This document shows, piece after piece, positions 44,520 to 53,274 of a stretch of DNA of 64,000 bases (the stretch's first letter is position 1; each line of letters begins with the position of its first letter). Below the pieces are notes generated by a model. It saw only the letters and a list, made by a program, of their open reading frames with translations. It was not told the origin of the DNA and made no database searches. The translations under genes and the position numbers were made by a program. The DNA comes from Bradyrhizobium retamae (lineage in GTDB: Bacteria > Pseudomonadota > Alphaproteobacteria > Rhizobiales > Xanthobacteraceae): contig NZ_LLYA01000001.1 of NCBI RefSeq assembly GCF_001440415.1, positions 248,001-312,000 of the forward strand, read 5' to 3'.

Positions 44520-45509
44520 TCAGTTCCCCGCTTTCTGTTCCAGCCGCATCAGCATCAGCCTTGCGGCAGCAAGAACGAAGAACGTCAGAACGAAGAGCAA
44601 TAGACCGAGCAGGATCAGGCCGGATTGGTGCAGGCCGTCGCTCTCGGCGAATTCGGAAGCGATGGCAGCAGAGATCGTGGTGCCGGGCGCGAAGATCGAG
44701 GACTGGATCTTGAACGAATTGCCGATGATGAAGGTGACCGCCATGGTCTCGCCGAGCGCGCGGCCGAGCGCCAGCATGATGCCGCCGATCACGCCGACCC
44801 GGGTATAGGGGATCACGACGTTGCGGACGACTTCCCAGGTGGTGCAGCCGACGCCGTAGGCCGCCTCCTTCAAAACCGGCGGCACCGTCTTGAAGACGTC
44901 GACCGAGATCGCGGTGATGAAGGGAAGCACCATAATCGCCAGGATCAGCGACGCATTGAACAGGCTGAGATAGGAAGGGGGACCTGCGAAGATCGTGCCG
45001 AGCACCGGGACGCCATCGAACACGCTGATCATGAACGGCTGGAAGTTGTTGGCCAGGAACGGCCCCAGCACGAAGAAGCCCCACATGCCGTAGATGATCG
45101 ACGGAATGCCGGCGAGCAGTTCGATGGCAAGGCCGATCGGACGACGCAGCCAGAGCGGGCAGATCTCGGTAAGGAACACCGCAATGCCGAGGCCGACGGG
45201 AATGGCGATCATCATCGCGATCACGGAGGTGACCAGCGTGCCGTAGACCGGGCCGAGCGCACCCAGCACCGGCGGATCGGCCGACGGCGCCCAGCGCTGC
45301 GTCCACAGGAATGCTGCGCCGTACTCCCGGATCGCGGGCCAGGCGCCGATGATCAGCGAAAGGATGATGCCGCCGAGGATGAGGAGCACCGAGATCGCGC
45401 AGGCGCGCGTGATCCAGTAGAAGGTGACATCGCCAAACTTGAAAGCGCCAAGGGCCCGGGCGCGGTCATAGGGTCCGGCAGCTTCCATTACGTCGCTTTC
45501 AACCGCCAT
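44520..45509 (-). CDS. pstC: Phosphate ABC transporter permease PstC
   Basis: A 329-residue permease with about six helices. [39 protein letters not shown] (the EAA loop) and [20 protein letters not shown] identify PstC. Start chosen at MAVESDV; a GTG three codons upstream is also possible. The 189 bases to pstS contain a repeat element. Confidence 0.95.
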   Translation of the reverse strand: MAVESDVMEAAGPYDRARALGAFKFGDVTFYWITRACAISVLLILGGIILSLIIGAWPAIREYGAAFLWTQRWAPSADPPVLGALGPVYGTLVTSVIAMMIAIPVGLGIAVFLTEICPLWLRRPIGLAIELLAGIPSIIYGMWGFFVLGPFLANNFQPFMISVFDGVPVLGTIFAGPPSYLSLFNASLILAIMVLPFITAISVDVFKTVPPVLKEAAYGVGCTTWEVVRNVVIPYTRVGVIGGIMLALGRALGETMAVTFIIGNSFKIQSSIFAPGTTISAAIASEFAESDGLHQSGLILLGLLLFVLTFFVLAAARLMLMRLEQKAGN

Positions 45510-45557
45510 TTCTGCCACGCTGGTCCCCTGCACTTCTACTTGATCTTGTTTGATCCG

Positions 45558-45694
45558 TCTCGTGTCCCGGATGCAGCGCGGTAGCGGTGCGCTGCTAGGC
45601 CGGGGCCGAACTTGTTGGGTGACGCGCTCTTGGTTACGCGTGGGTCCCGGCTCTGCGGCGCAGCGTTGCACGCTGCGCCGCGTCCGGGACAAGA
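45558..45694. repeat. Intergenic inverted repeat, family E (copy 1)
   Basis: TCTCGTGTCCCGGATGCAGC on the left and GCCGCGTCCGGGACAAGAG on the right, with inner CGCAGCG units. A copy at 61811-61942 lies between boxC and boxB. Here it separates pstS from pstC and may tune downstream expression. Confidence 0.78.
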
Positions 45695-45698
45695 GTCA

Positions 45699-46709
45699 TC
45701 AGCTCTTGATGTCCGACGACCAGGTCTTTTCGATCATCTTGACGACCGAGTCCGGCATCGGAATGTAGTCGAGTTCTTCAGCCATCTTGTCGCCCTTCTC
45801 GAACGCCCACTTGAAGAACTTGATGGCCTCAGCCGAAGCCGCCTTGTCCGCGGGCTCCCGGTGCATCAGGATGAAGGTCGCGCCGGTGATCGGCCACGAG
45901 GCCTCACCGGGCTGGTCGGTCAGAATCACGAAGTAGTTCTTGGCACCGGCCCAGTCAGCGTTGGCGGCTGCGGCCTGGAACGCACCGATGGTCGGCTGCA
46001 CGGTCTTGCCGGCCTTGTTGATGACCGCGCCATAGGTCAGCTTGTTCTGCTTGGCATAGGCGTACTCGACGTAACCGATCGAGTTCTTGGTCTGGCTGAC
46101 GTTGCCGGCGACGCCTTCATTACCCTTGGCGCCGACGCCGGTCGGCCATTCCACGGCGGTGCCGGAGCCAGCTTTGGCCTTCCATTCGGCATTCGTCTTG
46201 GAGAGATAGTCGGTCCAGATGAAGGTCGTGCCCGATCCATCGGAGCGGCGCACAACGGTGATGGCCTCGCTCGGCAGCTTCACTTTGGGATTGAGCTTGG
46301 CGATCGCGGGATCGTCCCACTTCTTGATCTTGCCGAGATAGATGTCGCCGAGCAGCTCGCCCGAGAACACCAGTTCACCCGGCTTGATGCCTTCGAGATT
46401 GACGACCGGCACCAGGGCGCCCATCGCCTGCGGCCACTGGATCATGCCTTCCTTGTCGAGTTGCTCCGGCTTGAGCGGCATGTCGCTGGCGCCGAAGGTC
46501 ACGGTCTTGGCCACGATCTGCTTGATGCCGGCGCCGGAGCCGATCGATTGGTAGTTCAGGCCGTTACCGGTCTCCTTCTTGTAGGCATCGGCCCACTTCG
46601 AATAGAGCGGGAACGGGAAGGTGGCGCCCGCGCCGGTAATGTCGGCCGCAAAGGCCGAGGTCGACGCGGCGACCAGGCCGGCGGCGACGATTGTCCTGAC
46701 GAAATTCAT
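45699..46709 (-). CDS. pstS: Phosphate-binding periplasmic protein PstS
   Basis: A 336-residue exported protein: signal peptide ending STSAFAAD, then DITGAGATFPFPLYSKWADA, phosphate-binding segments SIGSGAGIKQ and RRSDGSGTTFIWTDYLS, and NSIGYVEYAYAKQ. It captures phosphate for PstCAB. GGAGATCAACC precedes the chosen ATG. A Pho box lies 96 bases upstream. Confidence 0.96.
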   Translation of the reverse strand: MNFVRTIVAAGLVAASTSAFAADITGAGATFPFPLYSKWADAYKKETGNGLNYQSIGSGAGIKQIVAKTVTFGASDMPLKPEQLDKEGMIQWPQAMGALVPVVNLEGIKPGELVFSGELLGDIYLGKIKKWDDPAIAKLNPKVKLPSEAITVVRRSDGSGTTFIWTDYLSKTNAEWKAKAGSGTAVEWPTGVGAKGNEGVAGNVSQTKNSIGYVEYAYAKQNKLTYGAVINKAGKTVQPTIGAFQAAAANADWAGAKNYFVILTDQPGEASWPITGATFILMHREPADKAASAEAIKFFKWAFEKGDKMAEELDYIPMPDSVVKMIEKTWSSDIKS

Positions 46710-46804
46710 GGTTGATCTCCATATCCTGAGCGAAGCGCCGTTGCGCCCGATCGCGCTCATGCCGCCCGTGTAGGCGCGGTCGATAGAGCTTTTACGAAGG
46801 TTCG

Positions 46805-46822
46805 ATGACACTTGGATGACAT
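46805..46822 (-). promoter_or_regulatory. Pho box (PhoB-binding site) of pstS
   Basis: On the minus strand ATGTCAT, four bases, GTGTCAT: two direct 7-mers with 11-base periodicity, close to CTGTCAT-N4-CTGTCAT. It lies between the phoR remnant and pstS, so phosphate-starvation control of pst did not depend on the displaced phoR. Confidence 0.85.
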
Positions 46823-46848
46823 ATCCAAGCGATTGAAATCGCTCGTAT

Positions 46849-47285
46849 TTACGCCGCTGTCGGGGGTTTCGCCTGAGGAAAACAGGCGGTGAAGGTGGCG
46901 CCGTTTTTCGGCACGCTTTCGATCAACAACCGGCCGCGATGGCGGTTAAGAATATGTTTCACCAAGGATAAACCGAGCCCGGGTTCCGCCCGGCGCGCGG
47001 CTGTCGCCGACATCGACCCGGTAGAAGCGTTCGGTTAGCCGCGGCAGATGTTCGGGCGCAATGCCCGGGCCGAAATCGCGGACCTTGACGCGCACTTCGG
47101 GCGCGCCCTCTCCCGAGGCGACCTGGCTCAGCGAGATGATCACCCTCCCGCCGGACGCGCCATATTTGAGCGCGTTCTCGATCAGGTTCTCGAACAGCCG
47201 CAGCAGTTCCTCGCGATCGCCCGCAATCGCGACCGGCGTCTCCGGCAGATCGATCTCGATCGCGACCTGGCGTTCCCTGGCGAGA
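46849..47285 (-). pseudogene. Duplicated, frameshifted 3' end of phoR
   Basis: About 425 bases match the end of the full phoR at 53275 with roughly a dozen differences. They include the ATPase G1 box VRDFGPGIAPEHLPRLTERF and run to an own TAA at 46849. An extra G near 46981 breaks the frame just before the GTGLGLSLV box, and there is no start or dimerisation domain. Homology stops at 47285, where the copper island begins. This is the probable original phoR end, next to the Pho box and pstS. Confidence 0.9.
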
Positions 47286-47320
47286 TTGCGAAGCGGATTG
47301 TTCGCTGTTAGCCTGCAAAT

Positions 47321-47683
47321 ATGCGCGTGATGGCCCGGTTGTTTCCGTTGCTGTTGATGGTCGCCGCACTCACTCTGCCGGTGGCCGCACGGGCTAGCGT
47401 GTCAACTGAGGCCCGCATTGAAGCGTCAGCCAGTTTCGTAAAACCTGCCGGTCGTCCGAACCCCAAGCACATGGTGGCACCTTGCCATGAGTGCTGGATG
47501 AAGGCCTGCGGCTCATATGCTGCTTGCGACCTTTGCTGCGGTGCGGCGAGTGCCATCCTCCCCTCTGCGAGCGTGCTTGGATTGATAGGTCCGCGAGTGA
47601 TAGCTCCCTCGCCGATTCCGGACATTCGAGATCACCACGGCCCTCCGGACCCGTATCCTCCCAGACCCACCGCCTTCAGTTGA
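47321..47683 (+). CDS. Small secreted Cys-rich protein with PPDPYPPRP tail (1)
   Basis: A 120-residue protein with signal peptide (LFPLLLMVAALTLPVAARAS). The mature part has Cys pairs (APCHECWMKACGS, ACDLCCGAAS) and ends GPPDPYPPRPTAFS. The same ending occurs in the product of 49010. The Cys set suggests metal or thiol chemistry; no family recognised. ATG codons at 47321 and 47330 are both possible. Confidence 0.55.
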   Translation: MRVMARLFPLLLMVAALTLPVAARASVSTEARIEASASFVKPAGRPNPKHMVAPCHECWMKACGSYAACDLCCGAASAILPSASVLGLIGPRVIAPSPIPDIRDHHGPPDPYPPRPTAFS

Positions 47684-47899
47684 GGTGGCCGCAGTCGCGG
47701 CTGCCTCGCACTGTGCCGTCACGTGCCTGATTTCGAGCGTGTGACGGCAACCGGCAGAGAGCGACCCGTCAGAGGTCCTCAATCTTCCCGGTCTGCTGAC
47801 GACGGGGATCCTCAAAGCGCAGTCGCTTGGATCGGCGGGTAGCCGAAACTGCCATCGTTTTTGGAGGCATTGCGCTGCCTAATTTTCGGGGAGGGGACC

Positions 47900-48769
47900 A
47901 TGATGCAGGCTACGCAAATTTTCATGGCCGTCGGAAGTTGGGCGCTTCTGGCAACCGCTACGCTAGTCATCGCGACCACCGGCCCGCCAAGCGCCGTCGA
48001 TTCCCAATCAGTCCCTCGCACCGGAAAGGAGGCACCTCAGGTCACCAACGTTGATCTCCGTCGTATTGTCGATGCGCGGTTGCCGCCCTACGCAGCAGTC
48101 GGGAAATTCAAGGGCACGATGGGCTGCACGGCCGCCATCGTTCTCCATCCAAGGATCATCGTCACAGCAGCTCACTGCGTCACTCAAAGAGATGGCTCGA
48201 TCAAACAGTCCAACTTGTCTTTTCGGTTAGGCTATCAGGTGGAAACCGCGCTTGGCGATTTTCAAGCGACCGTATGGACCATCGGATCGATACAAAGCTT
48301 CAGGCGACAATCGGTCCACGACGCCTCGCAAGATTGGGCGATTCTCGTTCTTGATCGGGCCGCGGTGGGCGTCCACCCCTTTCTCTTGAGCTTTTACTCG
48401 GTTGCAAGCCTGAAGTCGCTCGAGCAGCAAATCCGAATGCCGAGTTACTCAAACGATATCGGCGACGCGGAGGTTCTCAGCGTCGATCCGGCGTGCACCA
48501 TTCGTGACCTCGTTTGGGACGCACTCATTCACGACTGCAAGGCACGGTATGGCTCATCTGGAGCTCCCTTGCTGGTACGAGATGGACCTTGGTACGCAAT
48601 GGTCGGCATCCATACTGGCTCAATGTTCGCCAGTGACGAAGATGGCCACGTCGCGAAATTTATTGGAAATCGGGCCATCGTCGCCTCGATGTTCGCGGAC
48701 GCGGTGGTCGCACTCTCCCGACGCCTGGATGCCGATGCCGTACCTGACGTCGGCTCGGCTGCATACTGA
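47900..48769 (+). CDS. Trypsin-like serine protease
   Basis: A 289-residue exported protease. A hydrophobic N-terminus (FMAVGSWALLATATLVIATT) leads to a chymotrypsin-fold domain with His92 in TAAHC, Asp145 in DWAILVL and Ser220 in YGSSGAPLL, a full catalytic triad. The Cys residues (GCTAAI, AAHC, PACT, HDC) suggest periplasmic disulfides. GAGGGGACC stands before tandem ATG codons. It is a cargo gene of the copper island; the substrate is unknown. Confidence 0.8.
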   Translation: MMQATQIFMAVGSWALLATATLVIATTGPPSAVDSQSVPRTGKEAPQVTNVDLRRIVDARLPPYAAVGKFKGTMGCTAAIVLHPRIIVTAAHCVTQRDGSIKQSNLSFRLGYQVETALGDFQATVWTIGSIQSFRRQSVHDASQDWAILVLDRAAVGVHPFLLSFYSVASLKSLEQQIRMPSYSNDIGDAEVLSVDPACTIRDLVWDALIHDCKARYGSSGAPLLVRDGPWYAMVGIHTGSMFASDEDGHVAKFIGNRAIVASMFADAVVALSRRLDADAVPDVGSAAY

Positions 48770-49009
48770 TAGACCGTATGAAGCTGAAACGCCGCCAATT
48801 CGAAAGTGAAGAAATGACAAGCGACCAACTGATCAACTTACCCAGGGCGCGCACCTCCGCGAGCGCCCGTCTGCCCGATACCGCACCGATTATGCTGGAG
48901 CGCGCCACAGTCACGATCCCGTGAGCCGAGGGCTCAGAGATGGAACAGGCATTCTGATAGATGTCCTATCGGCCTAGCTTTCGGCCCAGCCAATCGCTAT
49001 TTTGATTGT

Positions 49010-49357
49010 ATGTTGGAGAAGGTCCGCCGCGTCATGACGCTGTTGCTGGCCATCGCGTTCATCGTGGGGCTGGCCCCTCATGGCCTGCGGGCCGCGGATG
49101 CGGACGTGAAGATGGTCATGGCTGCCGCCACCGACATGCCGATGTCAGGCGAGTGCGATGGTTGCGGCGATGATCAGAAGGCAATGACGGCAGCCGCATG
49201 CTCCGCCTACTGCGGCAGTTTTGCCGCCTTGCCCTTGATCGGAACGTTGTTTGAGCCGTCATCGGCCGAAACGGTGGAAGATTTGCCCGGACCAACTTCC
49301 GCCGGACATACAATTCCACCCGATCCCTACCCTCCCAGGCCTGCCATCCTGAGTTGA
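49010..49357 (+). CDS. Small secreted Cys/Met protein with PPDPYPPRP tail (2)
   Basis: A 115-residue protein with signal segment (LLLAIAFIVGLAPHGLRAAD). The mature part carries Met and Cys groups (MVMAAATDMPMSGECDGCGDD, ACSAYCGS) and ends IPPDPYPPRPAILS, matching the 47321 product. It lies 125 bases before the multicopper oxidase, a position that suggests a copper-related function. The family is not known to me. Confidence 0.6.
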   Translation: MLEKVRRVMTLLLAIAFIVGLAPHGLRAADADVKMVMAAATDMPMSGECDGCGDDQKAMTAAACSAYCGSFAALPLIGTLFEPSSAETVEDLPGPTSAGHTIPPDPYPPRPAILS

Positions 49358-49482
49358 GGCACGTCGCCGGCCCGGCGATGTGATCCTCTCGCGCGTGACG
49401 CTGATAGCGTCGCAAGCGTATCGAACGCACGTAGGCTTTATGGCCACGTGCCGCGGATCAACGCACAGGATCGGCTTTCGCA

Positions 49483-50910
49483 ATGCACTCTCATTCGGGT
49501 CCGTCGATCAATCGCCGCGCACTCCTCATTGGCGGCACCGCGCTCGCCGCATCGGCCTCGTTGGTGCGTGCCGGACGCGCTGCACCGGCAGAACCGAACG
49601 TGGTCGAGCTCACCGCAGCGGCCGGCCGGGTACCGATCGTTGGCGCGCCTTACCCGCGTACGGATGTATGGTGCTATGGGGATCGCGTCCCCGGCCCAGA
49701 AATCCGGGTGCGCCAGGGCGAGCGCGTTCGCGTCATCGTTCGAAACGATCTGCCGGAAGAGACGACTGTCCATTGGCACGGCATCCGTGTGCCGAATTCC
49801 ATGGACGGCGTTCCTGGTCTCACGCAGCCGCCGATCAAGCCCGGCGAGAGCTTCACATACGAATTCACGCCGCCCGATGCCGGGACGTTCTGGTACCACC
49901 CGCATTCTGACAGTCTGCGGCAACTCGGGCGGGGTATGGCGGGTGCCTTCATCGTCGAGGAGCCGACGGCGGTATCCGTTGATCGCGACCTTGTCTGGAT
50001 GCTGTCGGACTGGCGCCTGACATCAGAAGCGCAAATTGCAGCCGGCTTCGGCAATGCGATGGAGGCGGCGATGTCCGGCCGCGTCGGCAACACGGTAACT
50101 CTCAATGGGGCCGTACCAGACGAAGTGCCGATGCGCGCGGGCGAGCGCATACGCCTGCGTCTCGTGAACACCTCGCTCGCACGGATCATGTCGCTCCGTT
50201 TCGAGGGTCACCGTCCGGTGATCGTGGCGATCGACGGCCAGCCCTGCGATCCCCACGAGCCCGAACGCGGCCGTATCCTGCTTGGTCCGGCCATGCGCGT
50301 CGATCTCGTGATCGACATGCAAGGCGAACCGGGACGGCGCTACCGGGTCATCGACGATTTTTACGAGGGGCTTTCCTACTGGCTCGCAAAGTTCGTCTAC
50401 GAAGACAAGCCGCCACTCCGCGCGCATCATCTCGAACCTTCGCCTTCCCTTCCGCGCAATCCTTTGCCGGAACCGGATTTGGCCGCTGCCGAGCGCCACG
50501 AACTGCGATTGCAAGGCGGCATGATGGGCGGCGGCATGATGGGAATGGGCGGCATGCAAGGCATGTCGCACGGGGCGAGCTGGGCCATCAACGGCACATC
50601 CATGACCGGCGACGGCCACGCGAACATGCCACCACTGCTGACGCTCCGGCTTGGCCGAAGCTACGTGCTGACTATCCGCAATGAAACGGCTTGGTGGCAT
50701 CCGATGCACCTGCACGGCTACAGCTTTCGGGTGTTGACCCGCAATGGAACGGCGGTTCCGCATCGGCGATGGGCCGACACCGTTCTCGTACCGCCAAGGG
50801 ATACTGTCGAGGTCGCCTTCGTGGCCGACAATCCCGGCGACTGGATGATGCACTGCCACGTCACCAACCATCAGGTGTCCGGGATGATGACGGTGCTGCG
50901 CGTTGCGTGA
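49483..50910 (+). CDS. Multicopper oxidase (CueO/CopA type)
   Basis: A 475-residue three-domain oxidase with a Tat-like leader (NRRALLIGGTALAASA). Copper motifs: HWHG (97-100), HPHSDS, HPMHLHGYSF and HCHVTNHQVSGMM, whose HCH-x3-H-x4-M pattern binds T1 copper. A Met-rich loop (GGMMGGGMMGMGGMQGM) resembles CueO's Cu(I)-binding insert. It probably oxidises Cu(I) in the periplasm. It is the centre of the copper island operon. Confidence 0.92.
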   Translation: MHSHSGPSINRRALLIGGTALAASASLVRAGRAAPAEPNVVELTAAAGRVPIVGAPYPRTDVWCYGDRVPGPEIRVRQGERVRVIVRNDLPEETTVHWHGIRVPNSMDGVPGLTQPPIKPGESFTYEFTPPDAGTFWYHPHSDSLRQLGRGMAGAFIVEEPTAVSVDRDLVWMLSDWRLTSEAQIAAGFGNAMEAAMSGRVGNTVTLNGAVPDEVPMRAGERIRLRLVNTSLARIMSLRFEGHRPVIVAIDGQPCDPHEPERGRILLGPAMRVDLVIDMQGEPGRRYRVIDDFYEGLSYWLAKFVYEDKPPLRAHHLEPSPSLPRNPLPEPDLAAAERHELRLQGGMMGGGMMGMGGMQGMSHGASWAINGTSMTGDGHANMPPLLTLRLGRSYVLTIRNETAWWHPMHLHGYSFRVLTRNGTAVPHRRWADTVLVPPRDTVEVAFVADNPGDWMMHCHVTNHQVSGMMTVLRVA

Positions 50911-50937
50911 ACACTCCACGCTGCGAAGGAGAATGAA

Positions 50938-51429
50938 ATGAACATAAGAAGTTTCTGGTTTGGCGCCACACTCGCGACGCTGGTGCTGCCACTGCCGGCA
51001 TTCGCCGAGTCGATCCAGGCGATGTTGTACAAGAACCCGCAATGCAGTTGCTGCGAGGGGTATGCTGCATACCTTCGGCGGTACGGCTTCACGGTCGACG
51101 TGAAGCCAACCAACGATCTCGCCGAGATCAGCAGCAAAGCCGGTGTGCCCGAAAAATTCCAGGGCTGCCACACCATGTTCGTCGATGGCTACGTGATCGA
51201 CGGACATGTCCCGGTGAACACGATCCGGAAGCTGCTGTCGGAGCGGCCGGCAATCGCCGGAATCACCCTTCCCGGCATGCCGTGGGGATCCCCAGGCATG
51301 ACCGGCTTCAAACACGGGCCCCTTCACGATTTACGCGGTCACCAAGGATGGCGCGCCGCCAAAGGTCTACTACACGGAATGAGGAAAGGGATGCTGGTCA
51401 TCGGATCCCTTCAGCCACGAGCGAAATGA
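50938..51429 (+). pseudogene. DUF411 metal-binding protein with frameshifted C-terminus
   Basis: DUF411 with signal peptide: MLYKNPQCSCCEGYAAYLRR (CxCC), then VKPTNDLAEISSKAGVPEKF, CHTMFVDGYVIDGHVP and GITLPGMPWGSPGM. After FKHGP the frame leaves the family. Dropping one C from the CCCC run at 51319-51322 restores FTIYAVTKDGAPPKVYYTE and a TGA at 51382. The actual frame instead runs 47 bases further. The copper-binding core is intact, so function may persist; a sequencing error is possible. Confidence 0.75.
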
Positions 51430-51483
51430 CATGACCCCCGAGAGGACATTTCAACTCTCGATGATCAGGAGCCTGTGACAGCA

Positions 51484-52143
51484 ATGAACGGCGTCGGTCG
51501 CATCGCACTACGTTCGGTCACCCGATTCACCGCAGCGGCCGCGGTCGCCTTACTGGCCCAACACGTAGCGGCGCAGGAGGTGCCGAAGAACTTTGTCATG
51601 CATCCGGCACCGAAGGCGGTGCCGGCGATCACGTTCGAAGATGAAACCGGAGCCAGTCGGAGCCTTGCCGAGTTCACGGGGAAGGTTATCGTCCTCAACA
51701 TCTGGGCGACCTGGTGCGTCCCCTGCCGGCGCGAAATGCCGGCTCTCGATCGTCTGCAGTCGATCTTGGGCAGCAATGATTTCGCGGTGGTGCCCGTTTC
51801 GATTGATCGCGGCGGAATCGGCGCGGTAAAGAAGTTCTACACTGAAGTCGAGATCAAGAATCTCCGGATCTACCTCGATGTGTCTGGCCGGGCCGTCCGG
51901 CGGCTCGATGCAGTCGGACTGCCGACCACGCTGATCCTCGATCGCAACGGACAAGAGATTGGTCGCGTCGTCGGGCCGGACGAATGGGACGCGCCTGAGA
52001 TAACGGAATTCCTGAAGTCGATCATCGCAAGGAAAGTCGATTCAATCGAGCGGGTTGCCCACAGCAGCGACGATCGTCACGAATCAACGCCGGGACTGCT
52101 CGCGCGCGGCCTTCGATGGCTGAAGGCACTCGTCGCTAAATGA
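51484..52143 (+). CDS. TlpA-like periplasmic thiol-disulfide reductase
   Basis: A 219-residue thioredoxin-fold protein with N-terminal hydrophobic signal (FTAAAAVALLAQHVAAQE). Active site WATWCVPCRREMP (Cys78, Cys81); the cis-Pro is in GLPTTLIL. Such proteins reduce apo-copper centres or Sco. A GTG at 51475 is an alternative start. A downstream Sco1 gene supports a copper-delivery partnership. Confidence 0.85.
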   Translation: MNGVGRIALRSVTRFTAAAAVALLAQHVAAQEVPKNFVMHPAPKAVPAITFEDETGASRSLAEFTGKVIVLNIWATWCVPCRREMPALDRLQSILGSNDFAVVPVSIDRGGIGAVKKFYTEVEIKNLRIYLDVSGRAVRRLDAVGLPTTLILDRNGQEIGRVVGPDEWDAPEITEFLKSIIARKVDSIERVAHSSDDRHESTPGLLARGLRWLKALVAK

Positions 52144-52157
52144 AGGGAGAAAAACTC

Positions 52158-52430
52158 ATGCTGAAGCTCAGGCCTACACTCGCACTCGCTGCCGCAATCG
52201 TTGTGGCGACAATCGCTGCGCAGACGCTTTACGCGCAGGACAGCTCGACGAGCCGTCACCGCATGATGGACGGCGATCCTGCTCGAGGCACGATGGGCAT
52301 CACGAAGATGATGCGCCAGATGAGCGGGATGATGGATCACTGCAGCAGCATGATGCACAACCGCAGCACTGGTCGGCCTAATGATCAGTGGCGCAGGCGC
52401 GCACCAACAGCGCCGGATAACGAGAGCTGA
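52158..52430 (+). CDS. Small Met/His-rich periplasmic protein
   Basis: A 90-residue protein with signal peptide ending TLYAQD. The mature part is rich in Met and His (RHRMMDGDPARGTMGITKMM, then RQMSGMMDHCSSMMHN). It suits Cu(I) binding by Met/His clusters, though no family is known to me. AAGGGAGAAAAA precedes the ATG; the gene follows tlpA-like by 14 bases. Confidence 0.6.
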   Translation: MLKLRPTLALAAAIVVATIAAQTLYAQDSSTSRHRMMDGDPARGTMGITKMMRQMSGMMDHCSSMMHNRSTGRPNDQWRRRAPTAPDNES

Positions 52431-52478
52431 ACTGACGCTCCCGGTGTTTCAGCGGGCGCGTTCAAAATGGAGGCTGAA

Positions 52479-53171
52479 ATGCAAATCCCATTGGTCCTGA
52501 CTCTGGCGGTCGCTTTGGCAGCGGTTGCCCCGGCTGTCTCGGCGCATTCCCTGAAGGATCTCGAGCGCATGCTGGGCGATCGGGAGAAGTATTTCCAGGC
52601 TGTCGACAAGGCGGCGCCCGATTTCACCCTTCGGGATGCGGAGGGGCGAAAGATCAGTCTCGCGGATTTCCACGGCAAGGTGGTCGTCCTGCATTTCATT
52701 TACGCCAGCTGTCCTGACATATGCCCGTTGCACGCCGACCGGATCGCCGAGATTCAGGGCCTGATCAATCAGTCGCCGATGAAGACGCAAGTCCAATTCA
52801 TCAGCATCACTACGGACCCGAGCAAGGATACGTCAGACGTTCTGCGCCACTACGGCCAGGCTCACAGGTTTGATTCCGCGAACTGGCTCTTTCTGACGAC
52901 CAGATCTGATCAGCCGGAGGATGCCACACGCGACCTCGCGGAGCGGTTCGGCCATCGGTTCGACAAGACGCCGGACGGCTATCAAATCCACAGCCTCGTG
53001 ACGCATGTCATCGACAACCAGGGTCGCTGGCGAGCCAATTTCCACGGCTTGAAGTTCGAGCCAACCAATCTCGTCGTGTTCGTCAACGCCTTGGCCATTG
53101 ACGCTGAGAAGCCGCACGGCCATGTCGCGCCCAGCCTGTGGGAAAAGGTCAAGAGGTTGTTCGGATCCTGA
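52479..53171 (+). CDS. Sco1/SenC copper chaperone-like protein
   Basis: A 230-residue Sco protein: signal peptide (LTLAVALAAVAPAVSAHS), PDFTLRDAEGRKISLADFHG, copper ligands Cys78 and Cys82 in ASCPDICPLHADR and a later His in the SLVTHVID region. Sco proteins deliver copper to the CuA site of cytochrome oxidase or act in redox defence. The ATG follows GGAGGCTGAA. It is the last cargo gene before phoR. Confidence 0.88.
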   Translation: MQIPLVLTLAVALAAVAPAVSAHSLKDLERMLGDREKYFQAVDKAAPDFTLRDAEGRKISLADFHGKVVVLHFIYASCPDICPLHADRIAEIQGLINQSPMKTQVQFISITTDPSKDTSDVLRHYGQAHRFDSANWLFLTTRSDQPEDATRDLAERFGHRFDKTPDGYQIHSLVTHVIDNQGRWRANFHGLKFEPTNLVVFVNALAIDAEKPHGHVAPSLWEKVKRLFGS

Positions 53172-53274
53172 TCGCGCCCCCCAAACATGTGCGCAACGCC
53201 TCACTCACCCTGTGCTTGCAAACGCAAGGTGATACCAGGGGATGACAGGATCAAGGCATCGGAAGGGCCGGGCT

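Noticed and set aside
45612..46715. Long plus-strand ORF opposite pstS
   Set aside because: Fully antisense to an unmistakable pstS; composition-driven.
46849..47285. phoR fragment as a second functional kinase gene
   Set aside because: It lacks the dimerisation/H-box region and start codon, and has a frameshift before the G2 box.
49010..49357. Assignment of the small Cys/Met protein to a named copper-resistance family
   Set aside because: Position and residues are suggestive, but I could not match it to a known family signature, so it is left as unknown.
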